From: Arcobacter caeni
GTDB taxonomy: Bacteria; Campylobacterota; Campylobacteria; Campylobacterales; Arcobacteraceae
Assembly: GCF_003063245.1 (NCBI RefSeq)
Contig: NZ_MUXE01000003.1
Coordinates: 124,001 to 188,000, forward strand
Length of the DNA: 64,000 nt
Direction of reading: 5' to 3'
Position numbers and translations under genes: made by a program. Under the pieces are notes generated by a model. That model had not been told where the DNA came from. It did not search any database and saw only the letters and a program-made list of their open reading frames with translations. This document shows, piece after piece, positions 36,173 through 45,451 of this stretch. How positions within the stretch are numbered: the first letter of the stretch is position 1; each line of letters begins with the position of its first letter.

Positions 36173-38152
36173 TCAATACTTTATATTAATTTCATCATCT
36201 TCATTAATTAGAAGATTGTATTTTGTATCTTTTTCTTTAAAATTATCTAATACTTTGTAAATGTTTTCTCTAATAAAAACTTCATTTTCTTCTAAAACTA
36301 ATAAAAAACTTGCTTTATATATAGTTGTAAAAATGAATCTAATCGTATATCTTGATAAAATAAGTTGATGATCTTCAAAACCTGTTTCTAAAGTAGTTAA
36401 TTCTTGAGTTGTTTCAAAAATTTCAGTTTGACACAATCCATGAAATATATTATTTGAAATAAAACTTTCTAAAGAAGATTTAATCTCATCTATTAAAGTA
36501 GTCTGCTTAATTTTGTTTTTTATTATTGAAAATTCGTTTTCTAAACTTTTATGTTTAGTTTTTAAAAATTCATCTAAAATCAAATCTGTTGAGAGTTGAA
36601 TATTATTTAAAATCTTAGAATTTAGCTCATTATATTCATTTAAAAGAATTTCTAAACCATTAATTTGTATAAAAGTAGCATATAATTTTTTTGCTTTTTC
36701 TAAATCAATTTGATTTGTTGAATAAAACAAAGAGATACTTAAATATATTTTTGAATAAATGCATAATAAATGAGATGCTATTTTATAGTCATTTACATAG
36801 GCATGAATTTTAGTCAAAACATCTTCAATTTCTGAATTATATTTGTATTTAATTGATTTATTTATACATAAATCAAAAATTGCTAATTTAAAATATTCAT
36901 GATAATCATTTTTTATAGGATTATATTGTGTAAGTATTTGAGCAATATGATAATACTTATAAATAGGAATATTTTCATCAAAATATAAAAGTTGAAAAAT
37001 TATCTCAATATTTGTACTTGTTAAATTATCTTGTGAAAAAATAAAATCATTAATAACTGAATTATAATCAAGCTTTTTCATAAAATCTTTATGTACTTCA
37101 TAAGTAGTTAAAAGTGAATTTAAAAGATTATTTTGAAACTCTTCTAGGTTTGTTGCAATCACTTCACTTGGGAGATATAAACTAAAATTTTTATAATAAA
37201 ACCTTAAAATCTTTTGAAAATATTCTGAATCAAAATATAAATTTTCATCAAGATTAGATTTTAAATCTTTTATTAGCGTTAAAATAAGAACTGAACAATT
37301 CTTTTTAAATATTAAAAATTCAAAAGAATCTATATTTTCATTTCCAAAATTACTATCTTTTGATAAAATATAACCATCTTCATATCTTTCAAGAACTAAT
37401 AAATATTTTTTAAAAGTAGTTTTTAAATTATTTATATCTATTTTAATATCGTCATAAGAAAAGTAATATAAATATTTTCCTTGAATGTTATTTAGTTTGT
37501 TTAATTTATTTTTATCAAGTAAAATAGTAAATTTTATTATATTTATAGATTCTGTCATTAAATCAATAAAAAATTGAATAGATTTTTTTTCAATAAAATC
37601 AATAGCATTAAAACTACATATTAATGTAATTGTTTTTAATAATAGAATGTATGAATCAAAAGTTAGAGAAAATAGTTTTTCATCTTTTGAAAATAATTCT
37701 TGTAATTTTGTTTCATAAAACCTAAATATATTGGAAAGCGCATCAAAATCGTAGTTATTATATGACTCTAAAATCTTTTGATTTGTTCCAATACTTAAGA
37801 TATGCAAAATAATATTAATGTCTTTAAAAAAATAAATAGAGTCTTTTTTTCTAATATTAAAAATCTTTTTTTCAATATAAAAATTTATATTTTCTTTAAA
37901 TGTAAGATTTTTTAAAAATAAATCTTCTAAATCTTCTGGAATTTTTTCTTTTTTTATAAATAAAGTTTCGATGTAATTAATAGTATATAAGATGTTTTTT
38001 TCAATAGAACTTATTAGTTGGTTGTCATTTTCTAAGATATTATATTTTTCTAATATGAAATCTATTTGTTTTATACAATCTTGTTGTTCTAATTCTTTAT
38101 TTGTATAAAAAGAAAAAGAAGCGGAGTTTATAGAATTTTTATCAATAATCAT
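36173..38152 (-). CDS. Large helical protein of unknown function
   Basis: 659 residues with no signal peptide, no membrane helix and no motif I recognise. Predicted by eye to be almost entirely helical, rich in Ile, Asn, Lys, Glu and Tyr, with a mixed C-terminal segment (YTIRFIFTTIYKASFLLVLEE, cut to its key part TIYKASFLLVLEE). It is followed 5 bases later by the HDOD gene, so a joint signalling role is possible. It is even more AT-rich than its neighbours. Expected in Arcobacter-like genomes only; no function can be offered. Confidence 0.6.
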   Translation of the reverse strand: MIIDKNSINSASFSFYTNKELEQQDCIKQIDFILEKYNILENDNQLISSIEKNILYTINYIETLFIKKEKIPEDLEDLFLKNLTFKENINFYIEKKIFNIRKKDSIYFFKDINIILHILSIGTNQKILESYNNYDFDALSNIFRFYETKLQELFSKDEKLFSLTFDSYILLLKTITLICSFNAIDFIEKKSIQFFIDLMTESINIIKFTILLDKNKLNKLNNIQGKYLYYFSYDDIKIDINNLKTTFKKYLLVLERYEDGYILSKDSNFGNENIDSFEFLIFKKNCSVLILTLIKDLKSNLDENLYFDSEYFQKILRFYYKNFSLYLPSEVIATNLEEFQNNLLNSLLTTYEVHKDFMKKLDYNSVINDFIFSQDNLTSTNIEIIFQLLYFDENIPIYKYYHIAQILTQYNPIKNDYHEYFKLAIFDLCINKSIKYKYNSEIEDVLTKIHAYVNDYKIASHLLCIYSKIYLSISLFYSTNQIDLEKAKKLYATFIQINGLEILLNEYNELNSKILNNIQLSTDLILDEFLKTKHKSLENEFSIIKNKIKQTTLIDEIKSSLESFISNNIFHGLCQTEIFETTQELTTLETGFEDHQLILSRYTIRFIFTTIYKASFLLVLEENEVFIRENIYKVLDNFKEKDTKYNLLINEDDEINIKY

Positions 38153-38256
38153 TTCTACTCCTATTGTATATTTGCTTTTATTATATAGAAAAGAAACTTA
38201 TACAAATAATAATTTAAAAATAAGGGAAGAATTAAGGTTCTCTAAATATTTTTAGC

Positions 38257-38262
38257 TATAAT
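38257..38262 (+). promoter_or_regulatory. Extended -10 box of thiC
   Basis: TTTAGCTATAAT ending at 38262, 41 bases before the ATG. The short leader leaves no room for a TPP riboswitch. Confidence 0.55.
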
Positions 38263-38293
38263 CGATTTACATTTCAAATATAATAAACTATAG

Positions 38294-39655
<1,362 letters not shown>

Positions 39656-39714
39656 AATTTAATAAAAATAGGATTAATAGCTATCAATTAAGACAAGAAT
39701 TATCCTATTTTAAT

Positions 39715-39720
39715 TATAAT
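39715..39720 (+). promoter_or_regulatory. -10 box of mrp
   Basis: TATAAT 32 bases before the ATG at 39752; the ribosome site AAAGGA follows. Confidence 0.5.
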
Positions 39721-39751
39721 ATTCAAAATATAAATATTAAAGGATTTTTCT

Positions 39752-40924
39752 ATGGCAAATGTTGAAGATATTAAAAAAGAACTAGAAAATGTTAAGTATC
39801 CAGGTTTTGCAAAATCAATTGTTGAATTTGGATTTGTAAAAGATATTCAAGTAAATGGAACAAATTGTTTAGTTTCACTTGATATTACATCTACAGCTCC
39901 TGAAGTTGAAGCTCAATTAACAAAAGAAATCAATGCCTGTTTAAGTGCTATTGGAATGAATTTAACTCTGAATTTTAACAAACCTCAAGAAGCAAAACAA
40001 TCAAGTAATAGTGTAAGTGGAAAAAATATTGCACCACAAATTAAAAAAATTGTAATGGTAAGTTCTGGAAAAGGTGGAGTTGGGAAATCAACTACAACTG
40101 TAAACTTAGCAGTTGCAGCTGCAATGCAAGGTAAAAAAGTTGGTATTCTTGATGCTGACATTTATGGACCAAATATCCCTCGTATGATGGGTTTAAATGG
40201 TAAAGAAGTAGAAGTTGTAGGAGACAAAGCAAAACCATTAAATGCTTATGGTGTTGATGTTATGTCTATGGGAATGCTAATGGAAGAAGGTCAAGCTCTT
40301 ATTTGGAGAGGGGCTATGATTATGAAAGCCATTCAACAATTATTAAGAGATATTTTGTGGGAAGAATTAGATATATTATTTATTGATATGCCTCCAGGAA
40401 CTGGTGATGCTCAATTAACATTGGCTCAAAGTGTACCTGTAAGTGCTGGAATTAATGTTACAACTCCTCAACATGTTGCCCTTGATGATTCAAGAAGATC
40501 TTTAGATATGTTTAAAAAACTTCATATTCCAGTTGCTGGAATTGTTGAAAATATGAGTGGATTTATTTGTCCTTCTTGTAATACAGAATCTGATATTTTT
40601 GGAATGGGAACTTGTGAAGCATTAGCAGTTCAATATGATACGCAAGTATTAGCAAATTTACCAATTGAACCAGCTATTAGAGAGGGTGGAGATATTGGAA
40701 AACCTATTGTTTACTTTAATCCTGAATCTATTTCAGCAAAAAGATATATGATTGCTGCTGATAAATTAATTGCATTTTTAGAAAGTGTTGATGATAATAT
40801 TAGTAATTCAGCAATTCAACCAACAACACCTCCAGGTGTTAGTGCATGCTCAACGGCTGCTAAACCAAAAGAAGAGCCAAAAAAGAGTGATGAAAGTTGT
40901 GGTACTGGATGTGGTTGCCACTAG
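39752..40924 (+). CDS. mrp: Mrp/ApbC iron-sulfur cluster carrier ATPase with a Cys-rich tail
   Basis: 390 residues. An N-terminal MIP18/FeS-assembly domain (to ~75), then a ParA-type P-loop ATPase with the deviant Walker A SSGKGGVGKSTTT (104-116), GILDADIYGPNIPRMMG and IDMPPGTGDAQLT, and a CxxC (FICPSCNTE) that binds the bridging cluster in dimers. The last ~45 residues are an unusual low-complexity tail rich in Pro, Lys and Glu ending CGTGCGCH, four closely spaced metal-ligand-like residues. Mrp transfers Fe-S clusters to apoproteins such as ThiC-type enzymes, whose gene lies just upstream. A hairpin terminator follows. Confidence 0.94.
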   Translation: MANVEDIKKELENVKYPGFAKSIVEFGFVKDIQVNGTNCLVSLDITSTAPEVEAQLTKEINACLSAIGMNLTLNFNKPQEAKQSSNSVSGKNIAPQIKKIVMVSSGKGGVGKSTTTVNLAVAAAMQGKKVGILDADIYGPNIPRMMGLNGKEVEVVGDKAKPLNAYGVDVMSMGMLMEEGQALIWRGAMIMKAIQQLLRDILWEELDILFIDMPPGTGDAQLTLAQSVPVSAGINVTTPQHVALDDSRRSLDMFKKLHIPVAGIVENMSGFICPSCNTESDIFGMGTCEALAVQYDTQVLANLPIEPAIREGGDIGKPIVYFNPESISAKRYMIAADKLIAFLESVDDNISNSAIQPTTPPGVSACSTAAKPKEEPKKSDESCGTGCGCH

Positions 40925-40936
40925 TAGTATTTAGAT

Positions 40937-40957
40937 AAAAAGCCTTTTGGCTTTTTT
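40937..40957. terminator. Terminator shared by mrp and hisIE
   Basis: AAAAAGCC TTTT GGCTTTTT with a T-run; works for both convergent genes. Confidence 0.85.
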
Positions 40958-40961
40958 CTAA

Positions 40962-41645
40962 CTATTTTTCACTTCTTGAGTTTTTTTCTTCAATCCCAGA
41001 AATTCCAAATCTTCTAGCTAATTCTTGTTTAACTCTATCAGGACTAATATTTTTAGATGCAAGTGCTACTAAAACATGATATGTTATATCAGCAGCTTCA
41101 TAAATAATTTCATCAGTATCGTTATCTTTTATAGCAAAAGTAAACTCACCTGATTCTTCAACTATTTTTTTAAGCATAGAGTTTTGTTTGCCTTGAAGAA
41201 GTTTTGCTGTGTATGATTTACTTGGATCATCATTTTTTTTCTCTTGGATAGTGTGATATAAAGTATCAATTATTCCATAAGCATTAGCTGTATTTATTTC
41301 TACATCACTTATTGTTTCATTTGTATTAAGGTTTGTAAAAAAGCAAGATTTTCTTCCTGTATGACATGCAACTCCTGATTGATTTACTTTTAAAAGTAAT
41401 GTATCATTATCACAATCAATCAAAATTTCTACTATTTCTTGTAAGTGATTTGAACTTTCACCTTTTTTCCAAATTCTTTGTTTACTTCTGCTGAAATAGT
41501 GAGCAAACGAAGTTTTTATTGTTAATTCAAGTGCTTCTTGATTCATATATGCAAGCATTAAAACTTCATTTGTAGTTGCATCTTGAGTAATTACTGGAAT
41601 TAAATTATCCATCTTTTCCCAATCTATTTTATTCAGTTGTTCCAT
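40962..41645 (-). CDS. hisIE: Bifunctional phosphoribosyl-AMP cyclohydrolase / phosphoribosyl-ATP pyrophosphatase
   Basis: 227 residues. The N-terminal HisI half (to ~ 105) has LMLAYMNQEALELT, the metal ligands in IDCDNDTLLLKV and VACHTGRKSCFF; the C-terminal HisE half has a MazG-like acidic site KKIVEESGEFTFAIKDND and EAADITYHVLV. Steps two and three of histidine synthesis. Separate from other his genes except hisZ 11 kb away. A small secreted-protein gene lies 11 bases upstream. Confidence 0.95.
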   Translation of the reverse strand: MEQLNKIDWEKMDNLIPVITQDATTNEVLMLAYMNQEALELTIKTSFAHYFSRSKQRIWKKGESSNHLQEIVEILIDCDNDTLLLKVNQSGVACHTGRKSCFFTNLNTNETISDVEINTANAYGIIDTLYHTIQEKKNDDPSKSYTAKLLQGKQNSMLKKIVEESGEFTFAIKDNDTDEIIYEAADITYHVLVALASKNISPDRVKQELARRFGISGIEEKNSRSEK

Positions 41646-41656
41646 AATCTTTTCCT

Positions 41657-41920
41657 TTAAAAATTTGTTTTAACATCGACTTTCCAGTAATCGATAGTTC
41701 TTTCTTCTTTATTAATATTCATATCAAATCCAAAATCATATTTTTCTTTATGTGCTTTTTCTTCTTCTTTTCTAAATTCTTTAGTTTCTTCATATTTAAT
41801 AGTTTCATCATATTTTATTTCAGGTTTTATTATTACAACAGATTTTACCTGTTTTGCAGAAACAGTATTTGTTAGGATTAGAGAAGAAATGAAGATTAAT
41901 AAAAAAGAGACTTTTCTCAT
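41657..41920 (-). CDS. Small secreted charged protein, unknown
   Basis: 87 residues with a signal peptide (to about residue 22, VSA) and a very charged mature part (repeated KYDET/KYEET and KEEEK segments) ending DYWKVDVKTNF. It lies 31 bases after the SPFH gene and 11 bases before hisIE in the same direction. No motif recognised; it may be a structural or envelope protein. Confidence 0.65.
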   Translation of the reverse strand: MRKVSFLLIFISSLILTNTVSAKQVKSVVIIKPEIKYDETIKYEETKEFRKEEEKAHKEKYDFGFDMNINKEERTIDYWKVDVKTNF

Positions 41921-41951
41921 GGTTTTAAAAGAAGTAGTTTCCTACTTCTTT

Positions 41952-43034
41952 TTATTTACTTATAATAGCATCTCTTGATTTGTCTTTTGTATCAACCCAA
42001 ATATTTGGAGTTGAACCACCAGGAGTTAAGAAAATTTTTGCATCTTTGTTTTCTCTTAATGCTTCGTTGAATTTCCCTTGAACTTCAATTTGTTGCATAT
42101 TTAATAAACTAGGAGTTAAAGATTCAGCTATAGATTTATTAGCAACAGCTTGTGCTTTTGCTTCAATAGTTACAGCATCAGCTCTACCTTGTGCTTCAAT
42201 TCTTTTAGCTTCTGCTTCTCCAGTTGCTTGTGCAGCTCTTTTTTCAGCTTCTTGTTTTGCTCTTAAAACTTCGTATCTTACTCTTTCAGATTCTTGATTT
42301 GCAATTTGAACTCTTTCAATCTGCTCTTTAATTTTCTCAGGAAGTACGATTTCTCTTAATTGAACAGATTCAACTGTAACAGATGCATCTGCTAAATCAG
42401 TAACTTGTTGTTTAATTAAACTATCAAGCATTGTAGCAATTTCATTTCTTTTCATTGGAAGTTCTTCTGCATTGAATCCACCAACAACATTTCTTACAAC
42501 ATTTCTTACAACTGGATTTACTATCTTATCTTCCCAAGATAATCCCCATGTAGCAATAGTAGCAGGTGCTCCTGAAGCTGTAAGTCTATATTGAACTGTA
42601 AGTTCAATAGAAACAGGTAAACCTCTTGAATCAAGAACACTAATTGCTGGATTTATTTTAATACTTGCATCAAATCCACTCATTTCTTCAATACTTCTAT
42701 AGTTTAAAAGTCTTACTTTAGTATCAACAATTATAACTTTTTGAAAAACTGGCATATAAAAATGGAAACCAGGATTTAATGGAACTTCATCATATTTACC
42801 TGTTGTTGCTTTAATCCCAACTTGTCCTGATTCAATAATTACAAATGGTTTAAACATAAAAAGTGCAGCAATAACAATAATAACCACATAAAACATTCCT
42901 GCTTTTTTACCAAAATTTTTGAAAAATTCAGGTGTCTCAAATGGAGGTTGAAAGTTTCCTCCCCCACTATTGTTGTTATTTCCACCACCGTTATTCTGTT
43001 GTCTGTTTTTAAAATAGTCGTTATCTATTGGCAT
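41952..43034 (-). CDS. Prohibitin/SPFH domain membrane protein
   Basis: 360 residues: an N-terminal cytoplasmic Asn/Gly-rich linker (NNGGGNNNNSGGG, residues 14-26), a membrane helix near 48-66, the SPFH/prohibitin domain (VIIESGQVGIKATTGKYDEV, PGFHFYMP, VRNVVRNVVGGFNAEE) and a long coiled coil rich in Ala/Glu/Arg (about 235-300). Prohibitin-like proteins build membrane ring scaffolds and modulate FtsH or membrane microdomains. It is HflK/prohibitin-like, with no HflC partner next to it. A 45-base gap separates it from ilvE. Confidence 0.88.
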   Translation of the reverse strand: MPIDNDYFKNRQQNNGGGNNNNSGGGNFQPPFETPEFFKNFGKKAGMFYVVIIVIAALFMFKPFVIIESGQVGIKATTGKYDEVPLNPGFHFYMPVFQKVIIVDTKVRLLNYRSIEEMSGFDASIKINPAISVLDSRGLPVSIELTVQYRLTASGAPATIATWGLSWEDKIVNPVVRNVVRNVVGGFNAEELPMKRNEIATMLDSLIKQQVTDLADASVTVESVQLREIVLPEKIKEQIERVQIANQESERVRYEVLRAKQEAEKRAAQATGEAEAKRIEAQGRADAVTIEAKAQAVANKSIAESLTPSLLNMQQIEVQGKFNEALRENKDAKIFLTPGGSTPNIWVDTKDKSRDAIISK

Positions 43035-43079
43035 AATTTCCCTTGATTTAATTATTTAGTTAGCTAATAATAATTAAGA

Positions 43080-44000
43080 TTAGTTAACATATGTTAAATA
43101 CTTAACATACTTTTCGTTTTTACCAGCTACTACATCAAAGTATGCTGATTGTATTTTTTCTGTGATTGGACCTCTTGATCCACAACCAATAATTCTTGCA
43201 TCTACATCTCTAATTGGAGTTATTTCAGCAGCTGTTCCTGTGAAAAATGCTTCATCAGCAATATAAACTTCTTCTCTTGAAATTCTTCTTCTAATAACTG
43301 GAATTCCTAAATCAGCAGCTAATTCAATAACAGTTGCTTGTGTAATTGATTCTAAAGTATTATCATTTGGAGGAGTGATTAATGCACCATCTCTTACAAT
43401 AAAGAAACAAGCACCTGAAGCTTCTGCGATATACCCTTGGTCATCTCTTAATAATGCTTCATCATATCCAGCTTCAACAGCTTCATATTTTGCCATTTGA
43501 GAATTTAGATAATTTGCAACTGCTTTTGCTTTTCCCATACCTGAAGTATTTGGAGTTCTTGTAAATGATGAAATTTTTACTCTTACACCTTTTTTAAGAC
43601 CTTCTTCTCCTAAATAAGCTCCCCATTCCCATGCAGAAACTGAAACTTGTACAGGTGCATCTTTGTGATATAATCCCATAACTCCGTAACCTAAGTATAC
43701 TAATGGTCTTATATAAGCACCCTCAAATAATTCATTTTTTTGCAATAATTCAACTTGAGCCTTATTTAATTCTTCAAGTGTAAAAGGTACATTCATTAGT
43801 GTCATTTTTGAAGAGTTTAATAATCTTTGTGTATGTTCATTTAATTTGAAAATAGCACATCTTCCATCAACAGTTTTGTATGCTTTTGTTCCTTCAATTG
43901 CACCATTTCCATAATGAAGAGTATGGCTTAATACATGTACTTTTGCATCATTCCAATTTACAAATTCTCCATCCATCCATATATATTTTGACTCAGTCAT
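43080..44000 (-). CDS. ilvE: Branched-chain amino acid aminotransferase
   Basis: 306-residue fold-type IV PLP enzyme for the last step of Leu, Ile and Val synthesis. MTESKYIWMDGEFVNWNDAK at the N terminus and SHTLHYGNGAIEGTKAY are typical; PLP Lys159 lies in KAKAVANYLNS (aligned to E. coli Lys159), and EASGACFFIV and FFTGTAAEITPIRDVD hold the cofactor phosphate region. Length equals E. coli IlvE (309). Single gene with a -10-like TAGAAT upstream on the minus strand. Confidence 0.95.
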   Translation of the reverse strand: MTESKYIWMDGEFVNWNDAKVHVLSHTLHYGNGAIEGTKAYKTVDGRCAIFKLNEHTQRLLNSSKMTLMNVPFTLEELNKAQVELLQKNELFEGAYIRPLVYLGYGVMGLYHKDAPVQVSVSAWEWGAYLGEEGLKKGVRVKISSFTRTPNTSGMGKAKAVANYLNSQMAKYEAVEAGYDEALLRDDQGYIAEASGACFFIVRDGALITPPNDNTLESITQATVIELAADLGIPVIRRRISREEVYIADEAFFTGTAAEITPIRDVDARIIGCGSRGPITEKIQSAYFDVVAGKNEKYVKYLTYVN

Positions 44001-44138
44001 TTTATTAATTCCTAATAATTAAATTTTAATGATTATTCTAGCCAAGATAATATTAAAGTAAACTCTTAAGAATGGGATTATAAATTATTTAAGAGATATA
44101 AATGTAATATAAAAGAAAAAAATAGGAAAACAAAAAAG

Positions 44139-44753
44139 ATGTTTTTAAAAAGAGCTTTTAATTTTTTAATTTTTATGAGTATTTCTCTTTTTTTAACAGC
44201 TTGTTCGGTTAGTAACAGCCAAGTACAAGTAAATCAAAAGAAAATTTATGAAAAAGAGCCAGTAACTCAAAATCTAAAAAATGAAATAAATGAAATTTTA
44301 CAGTTGATAAAACAAAATAATTTAGCTTTGTTAAATAGCAAATATATTCATCCAATTAATGGTTACTATGAGGTTACAAAATTTGAACATAGAAATATAT
44401 TTGAAATAAAAAATAATATTTCAAATATAGATAATCAAATTGATTCTTTTGAAATAAAAATAGAAAAAGTAACTTTTAATTGTAGTCCCTTAGATGATAG
44501 TTTATACGGATGGGATAAAGAAGGTGTGTTTTTAAATCCACAAACAATACCATATATTACAAAAATCATGGAAGAATCAAATCTCTTACAAGCAAATAGA
44601 TTTAAAAAAGAAGAGATTGAAAAAGCAGATTTTATTGAACAAACAAGTTATGAAGTAACCATCCCTTACAGCCTAATATTTTATATTACAAAAATAGATA
44701 ATAAATGGTATATAACTTTAATAGATAATGTAACAACAGATTGTAGTGAATAA
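44139..44753 (+). CDS. Lipoprotein of unknown function
   Basis: 204 residues with a lipoprotein signal peptide and lipobox LTAC (Cys about residue 22), a helical N-terminal half and a beta-strand-rich C-terminal half with two conserved-looking cysteines (NCSPLDDS, TTDCSE). Two aromatic segments (ISLIFYITKID..., VTIPYSLIFYITK) suggest a small beta sandwich. Co-oriented with the methyltransferase gene 9 bases downstream. Outer-membrane or periplasmic location expected; role unknown. Confidence 0.7.
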   Translation: MFLKRAFNFLIFMSISLFLTACSVSNSQVQVNQKKIYEKEPVTQNLKNEINEILQLIKQNNLALLNSKYIHPINGYYEVTKFEHRNIFEIKNNISNIDNQIDSFEIKIEKVTFNCSPLDDSLYGWDKEGVFLNPQTIPYITKIMEESNLLQANRFKKEEIEKADFIEQTSYEVTIPYSLIFYITKIDNKWYITLIDNVTTDCSE

Positions 44754-44762
44754 AGGACAAAA

Positions 44763-45362
44763 ATGAGCCAACAAATATTTTGGAATGGGAAGTTTTCAAA
44801 AGCTGATTATTTTTATGGAACAAAAGCAAATGAATTTTTAGCTTCAAAAATAAAGTTAATAAAAAATAAGAAAAAACTTTTGTGTTTAGGTGAGGGTGAG
44901 GGCAGAAACGCTATATTTTTTGCAAAAAATGGCTTTGAAGTTAGTGCCATTGATACTTCTGATGTAGGTTTATCAAAACTTGAATTGAGAAGTAAAGAAG
45001 AAAATCTAAATGTTAAAACTTTTTGTATGGATTTAAATCATTGGGAAACAAGTGAAAAATATGATGTTATTGTAGCTTCATATTTGCATATGTTTAAAGA
45101 AGAAAGAGAAAAATTATTTAGGAAAATTGAAGATTCTTTAAATCCAAATGCTTACTTTATTGCTGAATTTTTTTCTACAAAACAACTAGATTTTACTAGT
45201 GGCGGACCAAAAGATTTAGAGCTTTTATATACTATTGAAGATTTCAAAAATCATTTTTTATCTTGTAAAAAAGAGCTAAAAGAAGAGCTTGTAACTTTAA
45301 ATGAGGGAATTGGTCATCAAGGTGAGGCTTGTGTTATTAGAGTAGTTATTCAGAAATTATAA
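44763..45362 (+). CDS. Class I SAM-dependent methyltransferase (TehB-like)
   Basis: 199 residues with a Rossmann SAM site KKLLCLGEGEGRNAIFFAKNG (motif I is LGEGEGRNA), SAIDTSDVG as motif II and YDVIVASYLHMF as the acceptor-side motif. The pattern GEGEGRNA followed by A-x-D-x-S is typical of TehB/thiopurine-type small-molecule methyltransferases that act on metalloids or thiols. The substrate is not known; in TehB relatives tellurite is methylated. Possibly in a two-gene unit with the lipoprotein. Confidence 0.82.
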   Translation: MSQQIFWNGKFSKADYFYGTKANEFLASKIKLIKNKKKLLCLGEGEGRNAIFFAKNGFEVSAIDTSDVGLSKLELRSKEENLNVKTFCMDLNHWETSEKYDVIVASYLHMFKEEREKLFRKIEDSLNPNAYFIAEFFSTKQLDFTSGGPKDLELLYTIEDFKNHFLSCKKELKEELVTLNEGIGHQGEACVIRVVIQKL

Positions 45363-45451
45363 ACTTCTATTAACAAATTTTAACAAGAATTAAAGTACAC
45401 TATCTAATAATAAATATCAAAAATAAATACGAAAAGAATATAGAGAAAATA

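Noticed and set aside
45363-45451. Possible cobalamin or SAM riboswitch before metH
   Set aside because: The gap is only 89 bases, AT-rich and without conserved B12-box or S-box sequence.
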